A stretch of DNA of 64,000 nucleotides from Flavobacterium notoginsengisoli. Its GTDB lineage: Bacteria; Bacteroidota; Bacteroidia; Flavobacteriales; Flavobacteriaceae. The number at the start of each line of letters is the position of its first letter. Position 1 is the first letter of the stretch. The notes under the pieces are model-generated. The model was given only the letters and a program-made list of their open reading frames with translations. It was not told the origin of the DNA and did not search any database. A program made the position numbers and the translations under genes. Below, in pieces: positions 8,110 to 17,597 of the stretch. Location of the stretch: positions 1,118,723 to 1,182,722 of the forward strand of contig NZ_JACHLB010000001.1 of the NCBI RefSeq assembly GCF_014207905.1, read 5' to 3'.

Positions 8110-8207
8110 AGCTCCATAGGAATGAAATAGTATTATGTTGATTTAGAAATTTTTCCATCAATAATTAAGAATTGAAACTTGGAAAACATAAATCGTCTTA
8201 TGAAACC

Positions 8208-8301
8208 GATTTTGCGTGAGGGATAGAAGTGAAAAGCCCACAGCCTGACGAAGGAAGTGCGAGGACTTGTAACGTATAGCCCGGCCCGGAGGGACACGCC
8301 C
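8208..8301. repeat. GAAGTGAAAAGCCC...GAGGACTTG intergenic repeat, copy 1
   Basis: GC-richer than its surroundings. It has GCGTGAGGGATAGAAGTG, AAAGCCC, CCTGACGAAGG, GAGGACTTGTAACG and CCGGCCCGGAGGG in series. The ends match the element at 63870-64000 read on the minus strand. I know similar blocks as common intergenic sequence in Flavobacterium. Confidence 0.7.
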
Positions 8302-8320
8302 AAAATAATAAACATAAATA

Positions 8321-8347
8321 CCTACAAGGTTTTGAAAACCTTGCAGG
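8321..8347. repeat. Short palindrome CCTACAAGG/CCTTGCAGG
   Basis: CAAGGTTTT-GA-AAACCTTG arms with a short loop form a strong hairpin without a T-run. It resembles dispersed short palindromes of this genus and not a terminator. Confidence 0.6.
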
Positions 8348-8411
8348 AAAGAAATAAGAATAAAAAAACTCAGAATCTAAGCATCTTAGAATCTTAGTAA
8401 CTTAGAAAGAA

Positions 8412-11087
8412 ATGACAGAAAAAAGAAGAGACCTTGTATTATCAGGATTAGAACCGTTGATTATTACGCCGGAAAGTGTTTTCGTGAATGTTGGTGAGCG
8501 TACAAACGTAACAGGTTCAAGAAAATTCCTGAGACTAATCAAGGAAGAGAAGTATGACGAGGCACTTGATATTGCAAGACAGCAGGTAGAAGGAGGAGCA
8601 CAGATCATCGATATTAATATGGATGAAGGAATGCTTGACGGCGTTACGGCAATGACTAAATTTTTGAATTTAATTGCGGCTGAACCAGACATTTCGAGAG
8701 TGCCAATTATGATTGACAGTTCGAAATGGGAAATTATTGAAGCTGGTCTAAAAGTAGTACAAGGAAAAAGCGTTGTAAACTCGATTTCATTAAAAGAAGG
8801 AGAAGAAGCTTTTATTCACCACGCCAAATTAATCAAACGTTACGGAGCGGCAGCTATCGTTATGGCTTTCGACGAAGTTGGTCAGGCTGATAATTACGAT
8901 CGTCGTGTGGAAATTTGTGCGCGTTCGTATGATATTTTGGTGAACAAAGTTGGATTCCCTCCACAGGATATTATTTTCGATTTGAATATTTTCCCAGTTG
9001 CAACGGGAATGGAAGAGCATAGATTGAACGCTTTGGATTTCTTTAGAGGGACAAAATGGGTTCGTGAAAATCTTCCGCATGCACATATTAGCGGTGGAGT
9101 AAGTAACGTTTCATTTTCTTTTAGAGGAAATGATACGGTTCGTGAAGCGATGCACTCCGTGTTTTTATACCACGCAATCAAAGAAGGAATGACAATGGGA
9201 ATCGTAAACCCAGAAATGTTGACGATTTATGATGATATTCCAAAAGACTTATTAGAATACGTTGAAGACGTAATTCTGGACAGACGCGACGATGCAACCG
9301 AAAGACTTTTGGATTTTGCTGAAAGTGTAAAAGGCGAAGCAAAAAGCGACGAAAAAGCCGTTCAGGAATGGCGTTTAGGAACTGTTCAGGAGCGTATTAC
9401 GCATTCGTTAGTGAAAGGAGTTGACACTTTTATTGAAGAAGATGTTGAAGAAGCACGTTTGGCAGCAACAAAACCAATCGAAGTTATTGAGATCAACTTA
9501 ATGGCGGGAATGAATGTGGTTGGAGATCTATTCGGAAGCGGAAAAATGTTCTTGCCTCAGGTAGTAAAATCGGCTCGTGTAATGAAAAAAGCCGTTGCTT
9601 ATTTACTGCCTTTTATCGAAGCCAGCAAACAAGCCGGAGACAAACAAGGAAACGGAAAAATCCTGATGGCAACCGTAAAAGGTGACGTTCACGATATTGG
9701 TAAAAACATCGTTTCGGTAGTTTTGGCTTGTAACAATTACGAGATTGTGGATCTTGGTGTAATGGTTGCTCCTGAGAAAATTATTGCAGCGGCGATTGAG
9801 CATGAAGTAGACATCATCGGCTTAAGCGGATTGATCACGCCTTCGCTTGACGAAATGGTTTATTTGGCCAAAGAATTAGACAAACAAGATATTAAAATCC
9901 CGATTATGATTGGTGGGGCAACGACTTCGCGCGCGCATACAGCCGTGAAAATTGCACCTCAATACAGAGAAACGGTAATTCACGTAAATGATGCTTCGAG
10001 AGCCGTTACCGTTGCCGGAAACCTGTTAGATCATAATAGAAAAATATACGCTGCCGATATTCGTGCAGAATACGATTCGTTTAGAGAAACGTTCTTAAAT
10101 CGTTCAAGAGATAAAAATTTCTTAACGATTGAAGATGCTCGTAAAAACAAATTGCCATTGGATTGGAGTGAATATACTCCAGTTAAACCAAAAGTAATTG
10201 GCGCACAAACCATCGAAGTAGAATTAGATGTTTTGGTTCCATATATCGACTGGACACCATTTTTCCAGACTTGGGAATTGTACGGAAAATATCCGGCAAT
10301 TTTAACGGATGAGGTTGTAGGTAAAGAAGCAACTTCTGTTTTTAATGATGCTCAGGCAATGTTAAAAGTAATTTTAGCAGAGAAAAAATTAAAAGCAAAA
10401 GGTATTTACGGAATTTTCCCAGCGAATCAGGTGGATGACGATGATATCGAATTGCGTGATGAAAACGGAAAAGTGTTGGAGAAATTCTTAACACTTCGTC
10501 AGCAATCGCAAAAAACAAAAGGCGCTCCAAACATCGCTTTGGCCGATTTTATTCTGCCAAAAGACAGCGGTGTAACCGATTATATGGGAGCTTTCTGTGT
10601 AACAACTGGTTTTGGTGTTGACGAATGGGCTGCAGAATATGAAAAGAACTTAGACGATTATAATTCGATTATGGTTAAAGCCCTTGCGGATCGTTTTGCT
10701 GAGGCTTTCGCCGAATATCTTCACGAGAGAGTGCGTAAAGATTTCTGGGGTTACGACAGCGAAGAATCTTTAACCAACGAAGAACTGATTAAAGAAAGTT
10801 ATAAAGGAATTCGTCCGGCTCCGGGTTATCCGGCTTGTCCAGATCACTTGGAAAAACCAACAATCTGGAAACTTTTGGATGTTGAAAAACAAATAGGAGT
10901 AAAGCTGACGGAAAGTATGGCGATGTGGCCGGCTTCATCGGTTTCAGGATATTATTTTGGAAACCCGAAAAGTCGCTATTTCGGTCTCGGAAAAATAAAA
11001 GAAGATCAGGTGACAGATTACGCCAAACGCCGAAATGTACCGCTTGATTACGCAATGAAATGGTTAAACCCTAATATAGCAGATTAA
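8412..11087 (+). CDS. metH: Methionine synthase, pterin-, cobalamin- and activation-domain part
   Basis: Second polypeptide of a split cobalamin-dependent methionine synthase (891 residues), carrying methyl transfer from methyltetrahydrofolate to cobalamin and reactivation by SAM. The order is pterin-binding domain (about 15-290; [27 protein letters not shown]), cobalamin cap (about 330-400), B12-binding domain with D425-x-H427-xx-G430 giving the axial histidine, and the activation domain with [12 protein letters not shown] near residue 801. It lacks the N-terminal homocysteine module, which is encoded at 6641-7645. metF follows 90 bases downstream, giving a folate-methionine cluster. All expected catalytic features are present, so the split looks functional. 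Confidence 0.96.
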   Translation: MTEKRRDLVLSGLEPLIITPESVFVNVGERTNVTGSRKFLRLIKEEKYDEALDIARQQVEGGAQIIDINMDEGMLDGVTAMTKFLNLIAAEPDISRVPIMIDSSKWEIIEAGLKVVQGKSVVNSISLKEGEEAFIHHAKLIKRYGAAAIVMAFDEVGQADNYDRRVEICARSYDILVNKVGFPPQDIIFDLNIFPVATGMEEHRLNALDFFRGTKWVRENLPHAHISGGVSNVSFSFRGNDTVREAMHSVFLYHAIKEGMTMGIVNPEMLTIYDDIPKDLLEYVEDVILDRRDDATERLLDFAESVKGEAKSDEKAVQEWRLGTVQERITHSLVKGVDTFIEEDVEEARLAATKPIEVIEINLMAGMNVVGDLFGSGKMFLPQVVKSARVMKKAVAYLLPFIEASKQAGDKQGNGKILMATVKGDVHDIGKNIVSVVLACNNYEIVDLGVMVAPEKIIAAAIEHEVDIIGLSGLITPSLDEMVYLAKELDKQDIKIPIMIGGATTSRAHTAVKIAPQYRETVIHVNDASRAVTVAGNLLDHNRKIYAADIRAEYDSFRETFLNRSRDKNFLTIEDARKNKLPLDWSEYTPVKPKVIGAQTIEVELDVLVPYIDWTPFFQTWELYGKYPAILTDEVVGKEATSVFNDAQAMLKVILAEKKLKAKGIYGIFPANQVDDDDIELRDENGKVLEKFLTLRQQSQKTKGAPNIALADFILPKDSGVTDYMGAFCVTTGFGVDEWAAEYEKNLDDYNSIMVKALADRFAEAFAEYLHERVRKDFWGYDSEESLTNEELIKESYKGIRPAPGYPACPDHLEKPTIWKLLDVEKQIGVKLTESMAMWPASSVSGYYFGNPKSRYFGLGKIKEDQVTDYAKRRNVPLDYAMKWLNPNIAD

Positions 11088-11103
11088 CGAAAAAGTTATT
11101 TTA

Positions 11104-11168
11104 GTTTCAGGTTTCAGGTTTCAAGTTCTCTACAGCAACTTGAAACTTTAAACCTGAAACCTGAAACA
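11104..11168. repeat. TTTCAGG/CCTGAAAC word inverted repeat before metF
   Basis: TTTCAGGTTTCAGGTTTCAAG at the left is the reverse complement of CTTGAAAC...CCTGAAACCTGAAAC at the right, giving a stem of about 21 bp with a CTCTACAG-type loop. It ends about 10 bases before the metF start. Confidence 0.75.
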
Positions 11169-11177
11169 AAAAAAGAA

Positions 11178-12134
11178 ATGAAAGTAACAGAACATATAGA
11201 AAACGCCAAAGGAAAAACATTATTCTCATTTGAAATTATTCCGCCTCAAAAGGGGAAAAGCATTCAGGAATTATACGATAATATTGATCCGTTGATGGAG
11301 TTTAATCCGCCGTTTATTGATGTAACGACTTCTCGTGAAGAGTACATTTACATTGATAAAGGCAACGGACTTTTGGACAAAAAACTGACTCGTATGCGTC
11401 CGGGAACGCTTGGAATTTGCGCTTCTATAAAACATAAATACAATGTAGATACGGTTCCGCATTTGCTTTGCGGTGGTTTTACCAAAGAAGAAACTGAATA
11501 TATGCTGGTTGACTGTCATTATTTAGGAATTAACAACGTAATGGCGCTTCGCGGAGATGCTATGAAAGACGAACAGTCTTTTACGCCAAAAGCAGGAGGA
11601 AATCATTACGCAATTGATTTGGTTAAACAAATTAATAATTTGAATAACGGAAAGTACCTTCACGAATTAATGGACGTTGATAACAAAGCTGATTTTTGCG
11701 TTGGAGTTGCGGGTTATCCTGAAAAACATTTAGAATCTCCTTCTTTACAATCAGATTTAAAAAGATTAAAAGAAAAGGTAGATGCAGGAGCTGATTACGT
11801 AGTAACTCAAATGTTTTTTGACAATGCTAAATATTTTGCTTTCGTAGAAAAAGCTAGAGAAATGGGTATTACAATTCCGATTATTCCTGGAATTAAACCA
11901 ATCGCAGTTCAAAGACATTTACAAGTTTTACCACAAATTTTCAGAATCGATTTACCAGAAGATTTAATCGATGCTGTAGACAAATGCAAAAATAACGCTG
12001 AAATCAAACAAGTCGGAATCGAATGGGCAGTTCAGCAGTCATTAGAATTAAAAGCCGCTGGAGTTCCGTTTTTGCACTATTATTCAATGGGTAAATCTGA
12101 GAATATCCGCCAGATTGCAAGTCAGGTTTTTTAA
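11178..12134 (+). CDS. metF: 5,10-methylenetetrahydrofolate reductase
   Basis: FAD enzyme that reduces methylene- to methyl-tetrahydrofolate, the methyl donor for the adjacent methionine synthase. The N-terminus has FSFEIIPPQKGKS with the catalytic glutamate in FE. FIDVTTSREE, LRGDAMKDEQ and the flavin-binding ADYVVTQMFFDN and IPGIKPI motifs follow along the TIM barrel. The length, 318 residues, is typical of bacterial MetF. It directly follows metH and probably shares its transcript. The ATG has an A-rich leader (ACAAAAAAAGAA), as is normal for bacteroidetes. Confidence 0.96.
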   Translation: MKVTEHIENAKGKTLFSFEIIPPQKGKSIQELYDNIDPLMEFNPPFIDVTTSREEYIYIDKGNGLLDKKLTRMRPGTLGICASIKHKYNVDTVPHLLCGGFTKEETEYMLVDCHYLGINNVMALRGDAMKDEQSFTPKAGGNHYAIDLVKQINNLNNGKYLHELMDVDNKADFCVGVAGYPEKHLESPSLQSDLKRLKEKVDAGADYVVTQMFFDNAKYFAFVEKAREMGITIPIIPGIKPIAVQRHLQVLPQIFRIDLPEDLIDAVDKCKNNAEIKQVGIEWAVQQSLELKAAGVPFLHYYSMGKSENIRQIASQVF

Positions 12135-12148
12135 AGTCTTTACGAGGA

Positions 12149-12180
12149 ACTTTGTCAAAGTTTTGAACTTTGACAAAGTT
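12149..12180. repeat. CTTTGTCAAAG palindrome, copy 1
   Basis: AACTTTGTCAAAGTT and AACTTTGACAAAGTT are arranged as a near-perfect palindrome with a TTG centre. The same palindrome occurs at 52620-52650 and 57329-57359. It may also act as a terminator after metF, but no T-run follows. Confidence 0.75.
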
Positions 12181-12194
12181 ATTCAAGTATAGTT

Positions 12195-12296
12195 TGTCAT
12201 TCCGAGGAACGAGGGATCTCCACAAGTAGCTCCCTTCAGTGAATCGCCAATCTTTGTCGAGTTTCTTGCGGAGATTCCTCGTTCCTCGGAATGACA
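12195..12296. repeat. CATTCCGAGGAACGAGG inverted repeat, copy 1
   Basis: Arms 12195-12221 and 12270-12296 are near-perfect reverse complements (TGTCATTCCGAGGAACGA... and ...TCGTTCCTCGGAATGACA), around a loop with AAGTAGCTCC. A second, more diverged copy is at 57177-57310. Confidence 0.8.
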
Positions 12297-12382
12297 AAAC
12301 AAACGTTAGTTGGAATCTCAATTCAAATGACGATAAATTGCTGAAGGATTTTTGTTTAATTTAGAAGTTTAAATTTCGTATC

Positions 12383-13036
12383 ATGAAACAAGAAGAACTA
12401 CAAGCCATAGCCTCTCAATTAAAACATCCAACAGGAGAAAAAGGAATTGAAATGGGAAATATGATGAACGAAACGAACATCAATATGACCAAACATTCGA
12501 TTCTGAATCTTAATATTTCAAATGAAAACAGAATTCTGGAATTAGGTCACGGAAACGCAGGCCACGTAGAATTTTTGTTTGAACAGGCCGAAAAACTGAA
12601 ATATTACGGACTTGAAATGTCGGAACTGATGTTTCAAGAAGCACGCCAGATCAACCGAAATTTTGTTTCTCAAAAACAGGCTTTCTTTTCACTTTATGAC
12701 GGAAATACGATTCCGTTTGAAGATGGATTATTCGATAAAATATTTACTGTAAATACGATTTATTTTTGGCAAAAGCCTGAAGAATTACTTTCGGAAATTT
12801 ACAGGGTTTTAAAACCAAATGGCAATTTTTGTTTGACATTTGCAGAAGAAGATTTTATGAAAAAACTGCCTTTTACACAATTCGAGTTTGAATTGTACAG
12901 TACAGAAAAAGCGCAGAATTTAATTAAAAAATCAGATTTTAAAATCGTTTATTCCGAAACACAGAAAGAACAAGTTAAAAGCAAAACAGGAGAATTGGTG
13001 GAGAGAGCTTTTACCACAATCGTTCTCGAAAAGTAA
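12383..13036 (+). CDS. Class I SAM-dependent methyltransferase
   Basis: 217-residue cytoplasmic protein with the Rossmann-like methyltransferase fold. Motif I is RILELGHGNAGHVEFL at about residues 49-64, then YYGLEMSELM, an acidic post-motif and the FTVNTIYFWQKPEELLSEIYRVLKPNG stretch around residue 120-150. The substrate cannot be told; small-molecule and quinone-type methyltransferases share this layout. It stands alone between a repeat element and a symporter gene, so context gives little help. Confidence 0.8.
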   Translation: MKQEELQAIASQLKHPTGEKGIEMGNMMNETNINMTKHSILNLNISNENRILELGHGNAGHVEFLFEQAEKLKYYGLEMSELMFQEARQINRNFVSQKQAFFSLYDGNTIPFEDGLFDKIFTVNTIYFWQKPEELLSEIYRVLKPNGNFCLTFAEEDFMKKLPFTQFEFELYSTEKAQNLIKKSDFKIVYSETQKEQVKSKTGELVERAFTTIVLEK

Positions 13037-13041
13037 TAAAA

Positions 13042-13074
13042 GAAAGGGTATTAGTTTTAATACTCTTTTTTTAT
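13042..13074 (+). terminator. Terminator after the methyltransferase gene
   Basis: GGTATTA-GTTT-TAATACT hairpin followed by seven T, just after the stop codon. Confidence 0.75.
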
Positions 13075-13108
13075 TTAATTTTAAACCAAGTCTAATGCTT
13101 TTAAAATA

Positions 13109-14335
13109 ATGGAAGTTAATAAAATCAATTTTTTACAGAGTTACAGTAGTATTTTATGGCTTCTGGGCGGTATTATAATCGGAAGTATTTTCGGATTAGT
13201 ATTTGGGGAAGATGTTTTGATCATAAAACCGCTTGGTGATATATTTCTGAATTTACTTTTTACTGCCATTATTCCGCTTATATTTTTCACGATTGGTTCT
13301 TCTATTGCTAATTTGGAACGAACAGAAAAATTAGGAAAACTGTTCGTTATCATGATTTTGGTTTTTCTTGCTACAATTTTGATTTCGGCCATTGTGATGA
13401 TTTGCGCCGTTTATCTTTTCCCGATTCATGAAAATATAGCAATTGCAAAAGTTCCTTTTGAAGAAGTAGTCTCAGGATCAGCTGGAGATCAGATTGCAAA
13501 ATTGCTTACCGCAAATGATTTCTTCGAATTATTGTCTCGAAAAAGCATGCTAGCCTTGATTATTTTTTCTTTTTTGGTTGGTTTCGCCACTTTGCAGTCG
13601 GGAGAAAAAGGAAAAGCTTTCAAAAGTTTTTTGGATTCAGGAAACGAAGTCATGAAGCAACTTTTGAATATTATTATGAAATCGGCACCAATTGGTTTAG
13701 GAGCTTATTTTGCTTATCAAGTTGGAGTTTTTGGACCGCAATTGTTGGGAGTTTATGCAAAACCAATGGCGGTTTATTATGCAGCTTGTATCTTTTACTT
13801 CTTTGTGTTTTTCAGTTTGTATGCATTTGTCGCTGGAGGTAAAAGAGCTTTTAAAGTTTTTTGGAGCAATAACATAACACCATCCTTAACAGCAGTAGGA
13901 ACCTGTAGCAGTATCGCAACAATTCCAGCCAATTTGGACGCTGCAGAAAAAATGGGAATTCCATCGCATGTTCGAAACTTAGTAATTCCGCTTGGAGCGC
14001 CTTTGCATAAAGATGGTTCAAGTATGTCATCCATCTTAAAAATAACTTTTTTGTTTGCTATGTTTGGGAAAGATTTTTCAGATCCAATGACCATTCTTCT
14101 GGCTTTAGGAATTACTGTTGTCGTTTCGATTGTAGAAGGCGGAATTCCAAACGGAGGTTATATTGGCGAAATATTGGCGATTACTGTTTACGGTTTTCCG
14201 ATGGAGCAGGCCTTGCCAGTTGCCATGATTTTAGGAACTTTAGTTGACCCAATTGCGACTTTATTAAATGCTAATGGAGATGTAATTTGTTCTATGATGG
14301 TTTCTAGATTTTCGGAGAAAACGAAATGGGAATAA
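13109..14335 (+). CDS. Dicarboxylate/amino acid:cation symporter (DAACS family)
   Basis: Inner-membrane sodium- or proton-coupled importer of dicarboxylates or acidic amino acids, 408 residues with about eight helices. The substrate-binding hallmarks are present: TAVGTCSSIATIPAN is a serine-rich re-entrant loop (about residues 259-273), LGAPLHKDGSSMSS follows around residue 294, and GGIPNGGYIGE with the final DPIATLLNANGD motif lies near the C-terminus. The C-terminal asparagine/aspartate set typical of GltP-type carriers can be seen. The exact substrate is not resolvable. It is flanked by terminators or gaps, so it is probably monocistronic. Confidence 0.92.
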   Translation: MEVNKINFLQSYSSILWLLGGIIIGSIFGLVFGEDVLIIKPLGDIFLNLLFTAIIPLIFFTIGSSIANLERTEKLGKLFVIMILVFLATILISAIVMICAVYLFPIHENIAIAKVPFEEVVSGSAGDQIAKLLTANDFFELLSRKSMLALIIFSFLVGFATLQSGEKGKAFKSFLDSGNEVMKQLLNIIMKSAPIGLGAYFAYQVGVFGPQLLGVYAKPMAVYYAACIFYFFVFFSLYAFVAGGKRAFKVFWSNNITPSLTAVGTCSSIATIPANLDAAEKMGIPSHVRNLVIPLGAPLHKDGSSMSSILKITFLFAMFGKDFSDPMTILLALGITVVVSIVEGGIPNGGYIGEILAITVYGFPMEQALPVAMILGTLVDPIATLLNANGDVICSMMVSRFSEKTKWE

Positions 14336-14454
14336 ATTTCAAAATGAAAAATAATGCATTAGTAGATAATACTTTTGGATACATCGAGATTTTGTATTGA
14401 TTAGTCTAAAACATTAATGCAATGGCTTATTAAACAGTAGTTTTACTCAGTAAA

Positions 14455-17400
14455 ATGATTTTTATTTTGAAAGGTAAAACTATTTTTGTTGTATTTTTAT
14501 TTATTGTCTGCTTCCATGTGCACGCCCAGTTGTGCACAGGAAGTTTAGGCGATGCTGTTGTTAAAATTGATTTCGGAACAGGAACTGCATCGCACGGAAC
14601 AGCGTTAGGAACAGGAATTACAAGTTACACTTACACAACGGCAGATTTTCCAAATGATGGTTCTTATACCATAGAAAAAGCAACCAATACACCTGGAACT
14701 TGGTGGACAACAACAGATCATACGGGCGGAGGTTATATGATGGTTGTAAATGCAAGTCTTTCTACAACAGATTATTTTTATAAAAATACGGTTACGGGGC
14801 TTTGTCCAGATACAACTTATGAGTTCGCAGCGTGGATTATGAACTTATTGAGATCAAACGATACCAGTCCGCCAAATATTACATTTACTATAGAATCGAC
14901 TTCTGGAACAATTCTAGGGACTTACAACACTGGAGATATCGGATTAAGTTCCAGTGCTGTTTGGAAACAATATGGTTTCTATTTTACAACTCCAACTGGG
15001 ATTTCGACGGTAGTAATTAGAATGCGAAATAATAAAGCTGGTGCTGCACCTGGAAATGATATTGCTTTGGATGATATTACTTTTAGAGCATGCGGACCAA
15101 CCGTTACTTCATCAGTACAAAATAATACCAATACAGATCTAACGATTTGTCAGGGAGATACACAAAGTTATACCCTTTCTGGAACGGTTTCTTCAGGATA
15201 TTCAAATCCTGCTTATCAATGGCAAGTTAGCAATGACGGAGGAACAACGTGGACAGATATTGCAGGAGCAAATAGTTTAACGTATTCTTTTGTTCCCGCT
15301 TCAACAGTAGGCACATATTTGTATCGTATGGCGGTGGCGCAGAGCAGTAATATTTCTTCGGCTACTTGTAGGGTCGTGTCAAATACTATTAGTTTTAAAG
15401 TTAATGAAAGTTCCATTGCCCCCACTTTCACAACAGTGCAACCAACATGCGATGTGCCAACTGGAACAATCAATGTTGCCACAACTGCGAATACCACTTA
15501 TAGTATTGATGGAACGAACTACCAAACATCTGGTGTTTTTTCTGGTTTAGCGGGAGGAGATTATAATGTTACAGCGAAATTAAGTTCGGGTTGTGCATCA
15601 ACTCCTGTGGTTGCGCATATAAATTCGGTAGCTTCATCGAGTGCTACTCCAACTTATTCAGTAATTCAACCTGTAATTTGTTCAAATCCATTAGGAACAA
15701 TTACAATTACAAGTTTAGATTATGAATATAGTTTTGATAATGGAACAAATTGGTCAACGAATAATTCCCGATCCGATTTGGTAGCGGGAGATTATTTAAT
15801 AAAAACTAGAAACAGTTCAGGTTGTGAGACAACGGCGGTTTTAGTTTCGATTTTAGTGCCACCAGGATATCCGCCAACTCCAACAGTTTCGGTTATTCAA
15901 CCAGATTGTATAACGGCGACGGGAACAATAACAATTTCAGATTCGGCTGCTTCTTATAGTTTTGATAATGGCGAAACTTGGACAACTTCAAACTCAAAAA
16001 CGGATTTAGTTCCAAATATTTATAAAATCCTTATTAAAAATAATTTAGGATGTAATTCTTTGGTAGCTAATGAAGTAGAAATAAAAGCTTATATCAATCA
16101 AGAGCCACTGGTTACAGCCGTGAGTCCGCAAACTTTTTGCGTACAGCAAAATGCAACATTAAATGACATTCTTGTAAACGGACAAAATGTAAAATGGTAT
16201 GATGCCTTAACAAACGGAAATCTATTACCTAATACAACAATTTTAGAAAGTAAAACCTATTATGTTTCGCAAACCATTTCTATTTGCGAAAGCGAAAGAA
16301 TTCCAATTGTTGTTAATATTCAAAATACACCAACCCCAACTGGAGATTCCTATCAAAATTTTTGTACTTCTCAAAAACCAACAATTGAAAGTTTAGTTGC
16401 ACAGGGTACAAATGTCGTTTGGTATGATAATGCTACAAATGGTGCCATTTTACCATCGACAACAAGTTTAATAAATGGGGCAACCTACTATGCTTCGCAA
16501 ACTATTAATGGATGCGAAAGTGTAAATCGTCTGGCAGTTTCGGTTTCAATAGTTGCCCCAACTTTATCTTTCAATAATGTTTCAGCAAATGTTTGTGATG
16601 AATCTAATGATGGAACAGAAATTATAAATTTAACAAGTTATAATGCAGAAATAACGTCTTGCAATTCTTGCGTTTTTAGTTATTATACTTCTTTAATTGG
16701 TGCTGAAAATCAAACAGCAACTAATCAAATTAATAATGTTTCCAATTACAATTTGAGTGCAGGAACAACAATAATTTATGTTAGAATCGATTCTTCTGAT
16801 AAATGTTTTCAAATTGCTGAACTTAGTTTGACTTTGGTAAACGTACCCATAATATCAATTTCAGATGTCGTTTCTTTATGCCAAAATAAAGATGTTGAGG
16901 TTCATGCCGGTGCTGGTTTTGATAGCTATTTATGGTCTAATGGATCTTCATCAGAATCAATTGTAATTGCTGATGAAGGGAATTATTCGGTTACGGTTAC
17001 TCAAAATCATGGTAATGTAATTTGTTCTTCGGTAAAAGATTTTCAGGTAAAACTTTCCAATAGTGCCACTATTCAGAATCTTGTTGTTCAGGATTGGACA
17101 GATTCAGAAAATGTAATCGAAGTTCAGCTAGCAGATACAAGTCTTGGAAATTACGAATATTCAATCGACGGAAATGTTTATCAAGAAAGTAATATTTTTT
17201 CAGGATTGGCAACGGGAGATTATGTTGTTTATGTTCAAGATAAAAATGGTTGCGGAACCGTAAATCAAGAAGTATTTCTATTGAATTATCCCAAGTTCTT
17301 TACTCCAAATCAAGATGGTTACAATGATACTTGGGCAATAAAATTTTCAGAAACAGAGCCTACAATCAACACTAAAATATTCGATCGATACGGAAAATTT

Positions 17401-17535
17401 CTAAAAGAATTAAATGCCTATACATCGTGGGATGGAACTTTTAATGGAAAAGAATTGCCTTCAACAGATTATTGGTTTGTTGTAACAAGAGCCAATGGGA
17501 AAATTTACAAAGGACATTTTACGTTAAAACGCTAA
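14455..17535 (+). CDS. Large secreted surface protein with T9SS type-B sorting domain
   Basis: 1026-residue exported protein. A signal peptide (about 1-24, ending VHAQ) is followed by a galactose-binding-like beta domain (about 30-215), an Ig-like segment with YQWQVSNDGGTTW (about 235-315), then three repeats of about 70 residues with the pattern SIDG/SFDNG...SGC (about 326-395, 401-468, 476-545). Two repeats with VKWYDALTNG or VVWYDNATNG follow (about 557-622, 629-697), and a fourth SIDG unit lies near 900. The last 80 residues (FFTPNQDGYNDTW...) are the gliding-motility-associated type-B C-terminal domain read by the type IX secretion system. It is probably an adhesin or matrix protein; the ligand is unknown. 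Confidence 0.88.
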   Translation: MIFILKGKTIFVVFLFIVCFHVHAQLCTGSLGDAVVKIDFGTGTASHGTALGTGITSYTYTTADFPNDGSYTIEKATNTPGTWWTTTDHTGGGYMMVVNASLSTTDYFYKNTVTGLCPDTTYEFAAWIMNLLRSNDTSPPNITFTIESTSGTILGTYNTGDIGLSSSAVWKQYGFYFTTPTGISTVVIRMRNNKAGAAPGNDIALDDITFRACGPTVTSSVQNNTNTDLTICQGDTQSYTLSGTVSSGYSNPAYQWQVSNDGGTTWTDIAGANSLTYSFVPASTVGTYLYRMAVAQSSNISSATCRVVSNTISFKVNESSIAPTFTTVQPTCDVPTGTINVATTANTTYSIDGTNYQTSGVFSGLAGGDYNVTAKLSSGCASTPVVAHINSVASSSATPTYSVIQPVICSNPLGTITITSLDYEYSFDNGTNWSTNNSRSDLVAGDYLIKTRNSSGCETTAVLVSILVPPGYPPTPTVSVIQPDCITATGTITISDSAASYSFDNGETWTTSNSKTDLVPNIYKILIKNNLGCNSLVANEVEIKAYINQEPLVTAVSPQTFCVQQNATLNDILVNGQNVKWYDALTNGNLLPNTTILESKTYYVSQTISICESERIPIVVNIQNTPTPTGDSYQNFCTSQKPTIESLVAQGTNVVWYDNATNGAILPSTTSLINGATYYASQTINGCESVNRLAVSVSIVAPTLSFNNVSANVCDESNDGTEIINLTSYNAEITSCNSCVFSYYTSLIGAENQTATNQINNVSNYNLSAGTTIIYVRIDSSDKCFQIAELSLTLVNVPIISISDVVSLCQNKDVEVHAGAGFDSYLWSNGSSSESIVIADEGNYSVTVTQNHGNVICSSVKDFQVKLSNSATIQNLVVQDWTDSENVIEVQLADTSLGNYEYSIDGNVYQESNIFSGLATGDYVVYVQDKNGCGTVNQEVFLLNYPKFFTPNQDGYNDTWAIKFSETEPTINTKIFDRYGKFLKELNAYTSWDGTFNGKELPSTDYWFVVTRANGKIYKGHFTLKR

Positions 17536-17597
17536 AAAAAATCAGGATTGAAGAAGTTTTATTCATTAAATTAGAAGAAAAATTAGTCTACAAAAAA

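Larger units (their letters stand above)
8109..8411. other. Repeat-rich gap inside the split metH locus
   Basis: No credible gene. It holds a fragment of the AGCTCC family (about 8109-8130), the GAAGTGAAAAGCCC repeat (8208-8301), a hairpin of the CCTACAAGG/CCTTGCAGG type (8321-8347) and CTTAG words (8364-8408) that end about 4 bases before the next ATG. Confidence 0.7.

Noticed and set aside
8133..8315. 60-codon minus-strand open frame in the metH gap
   Set aside because: It is translated from the GAAGTGAAAAGCCC repeat and ends in it; no family resemblance.
12004..12321. 105-codon open frame on the minus strand over the metF end
   Set aside because: It is a shadow of metF and of the inverted repeat at 12195-12296, with no coding character of its own.
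17472..17597. Extended N-terminus of the PLP decarboxylase
   Set aside because: It overlaps the end of the preceding surface-protein gene in another frame, and the family starts near the ATG at 17598.
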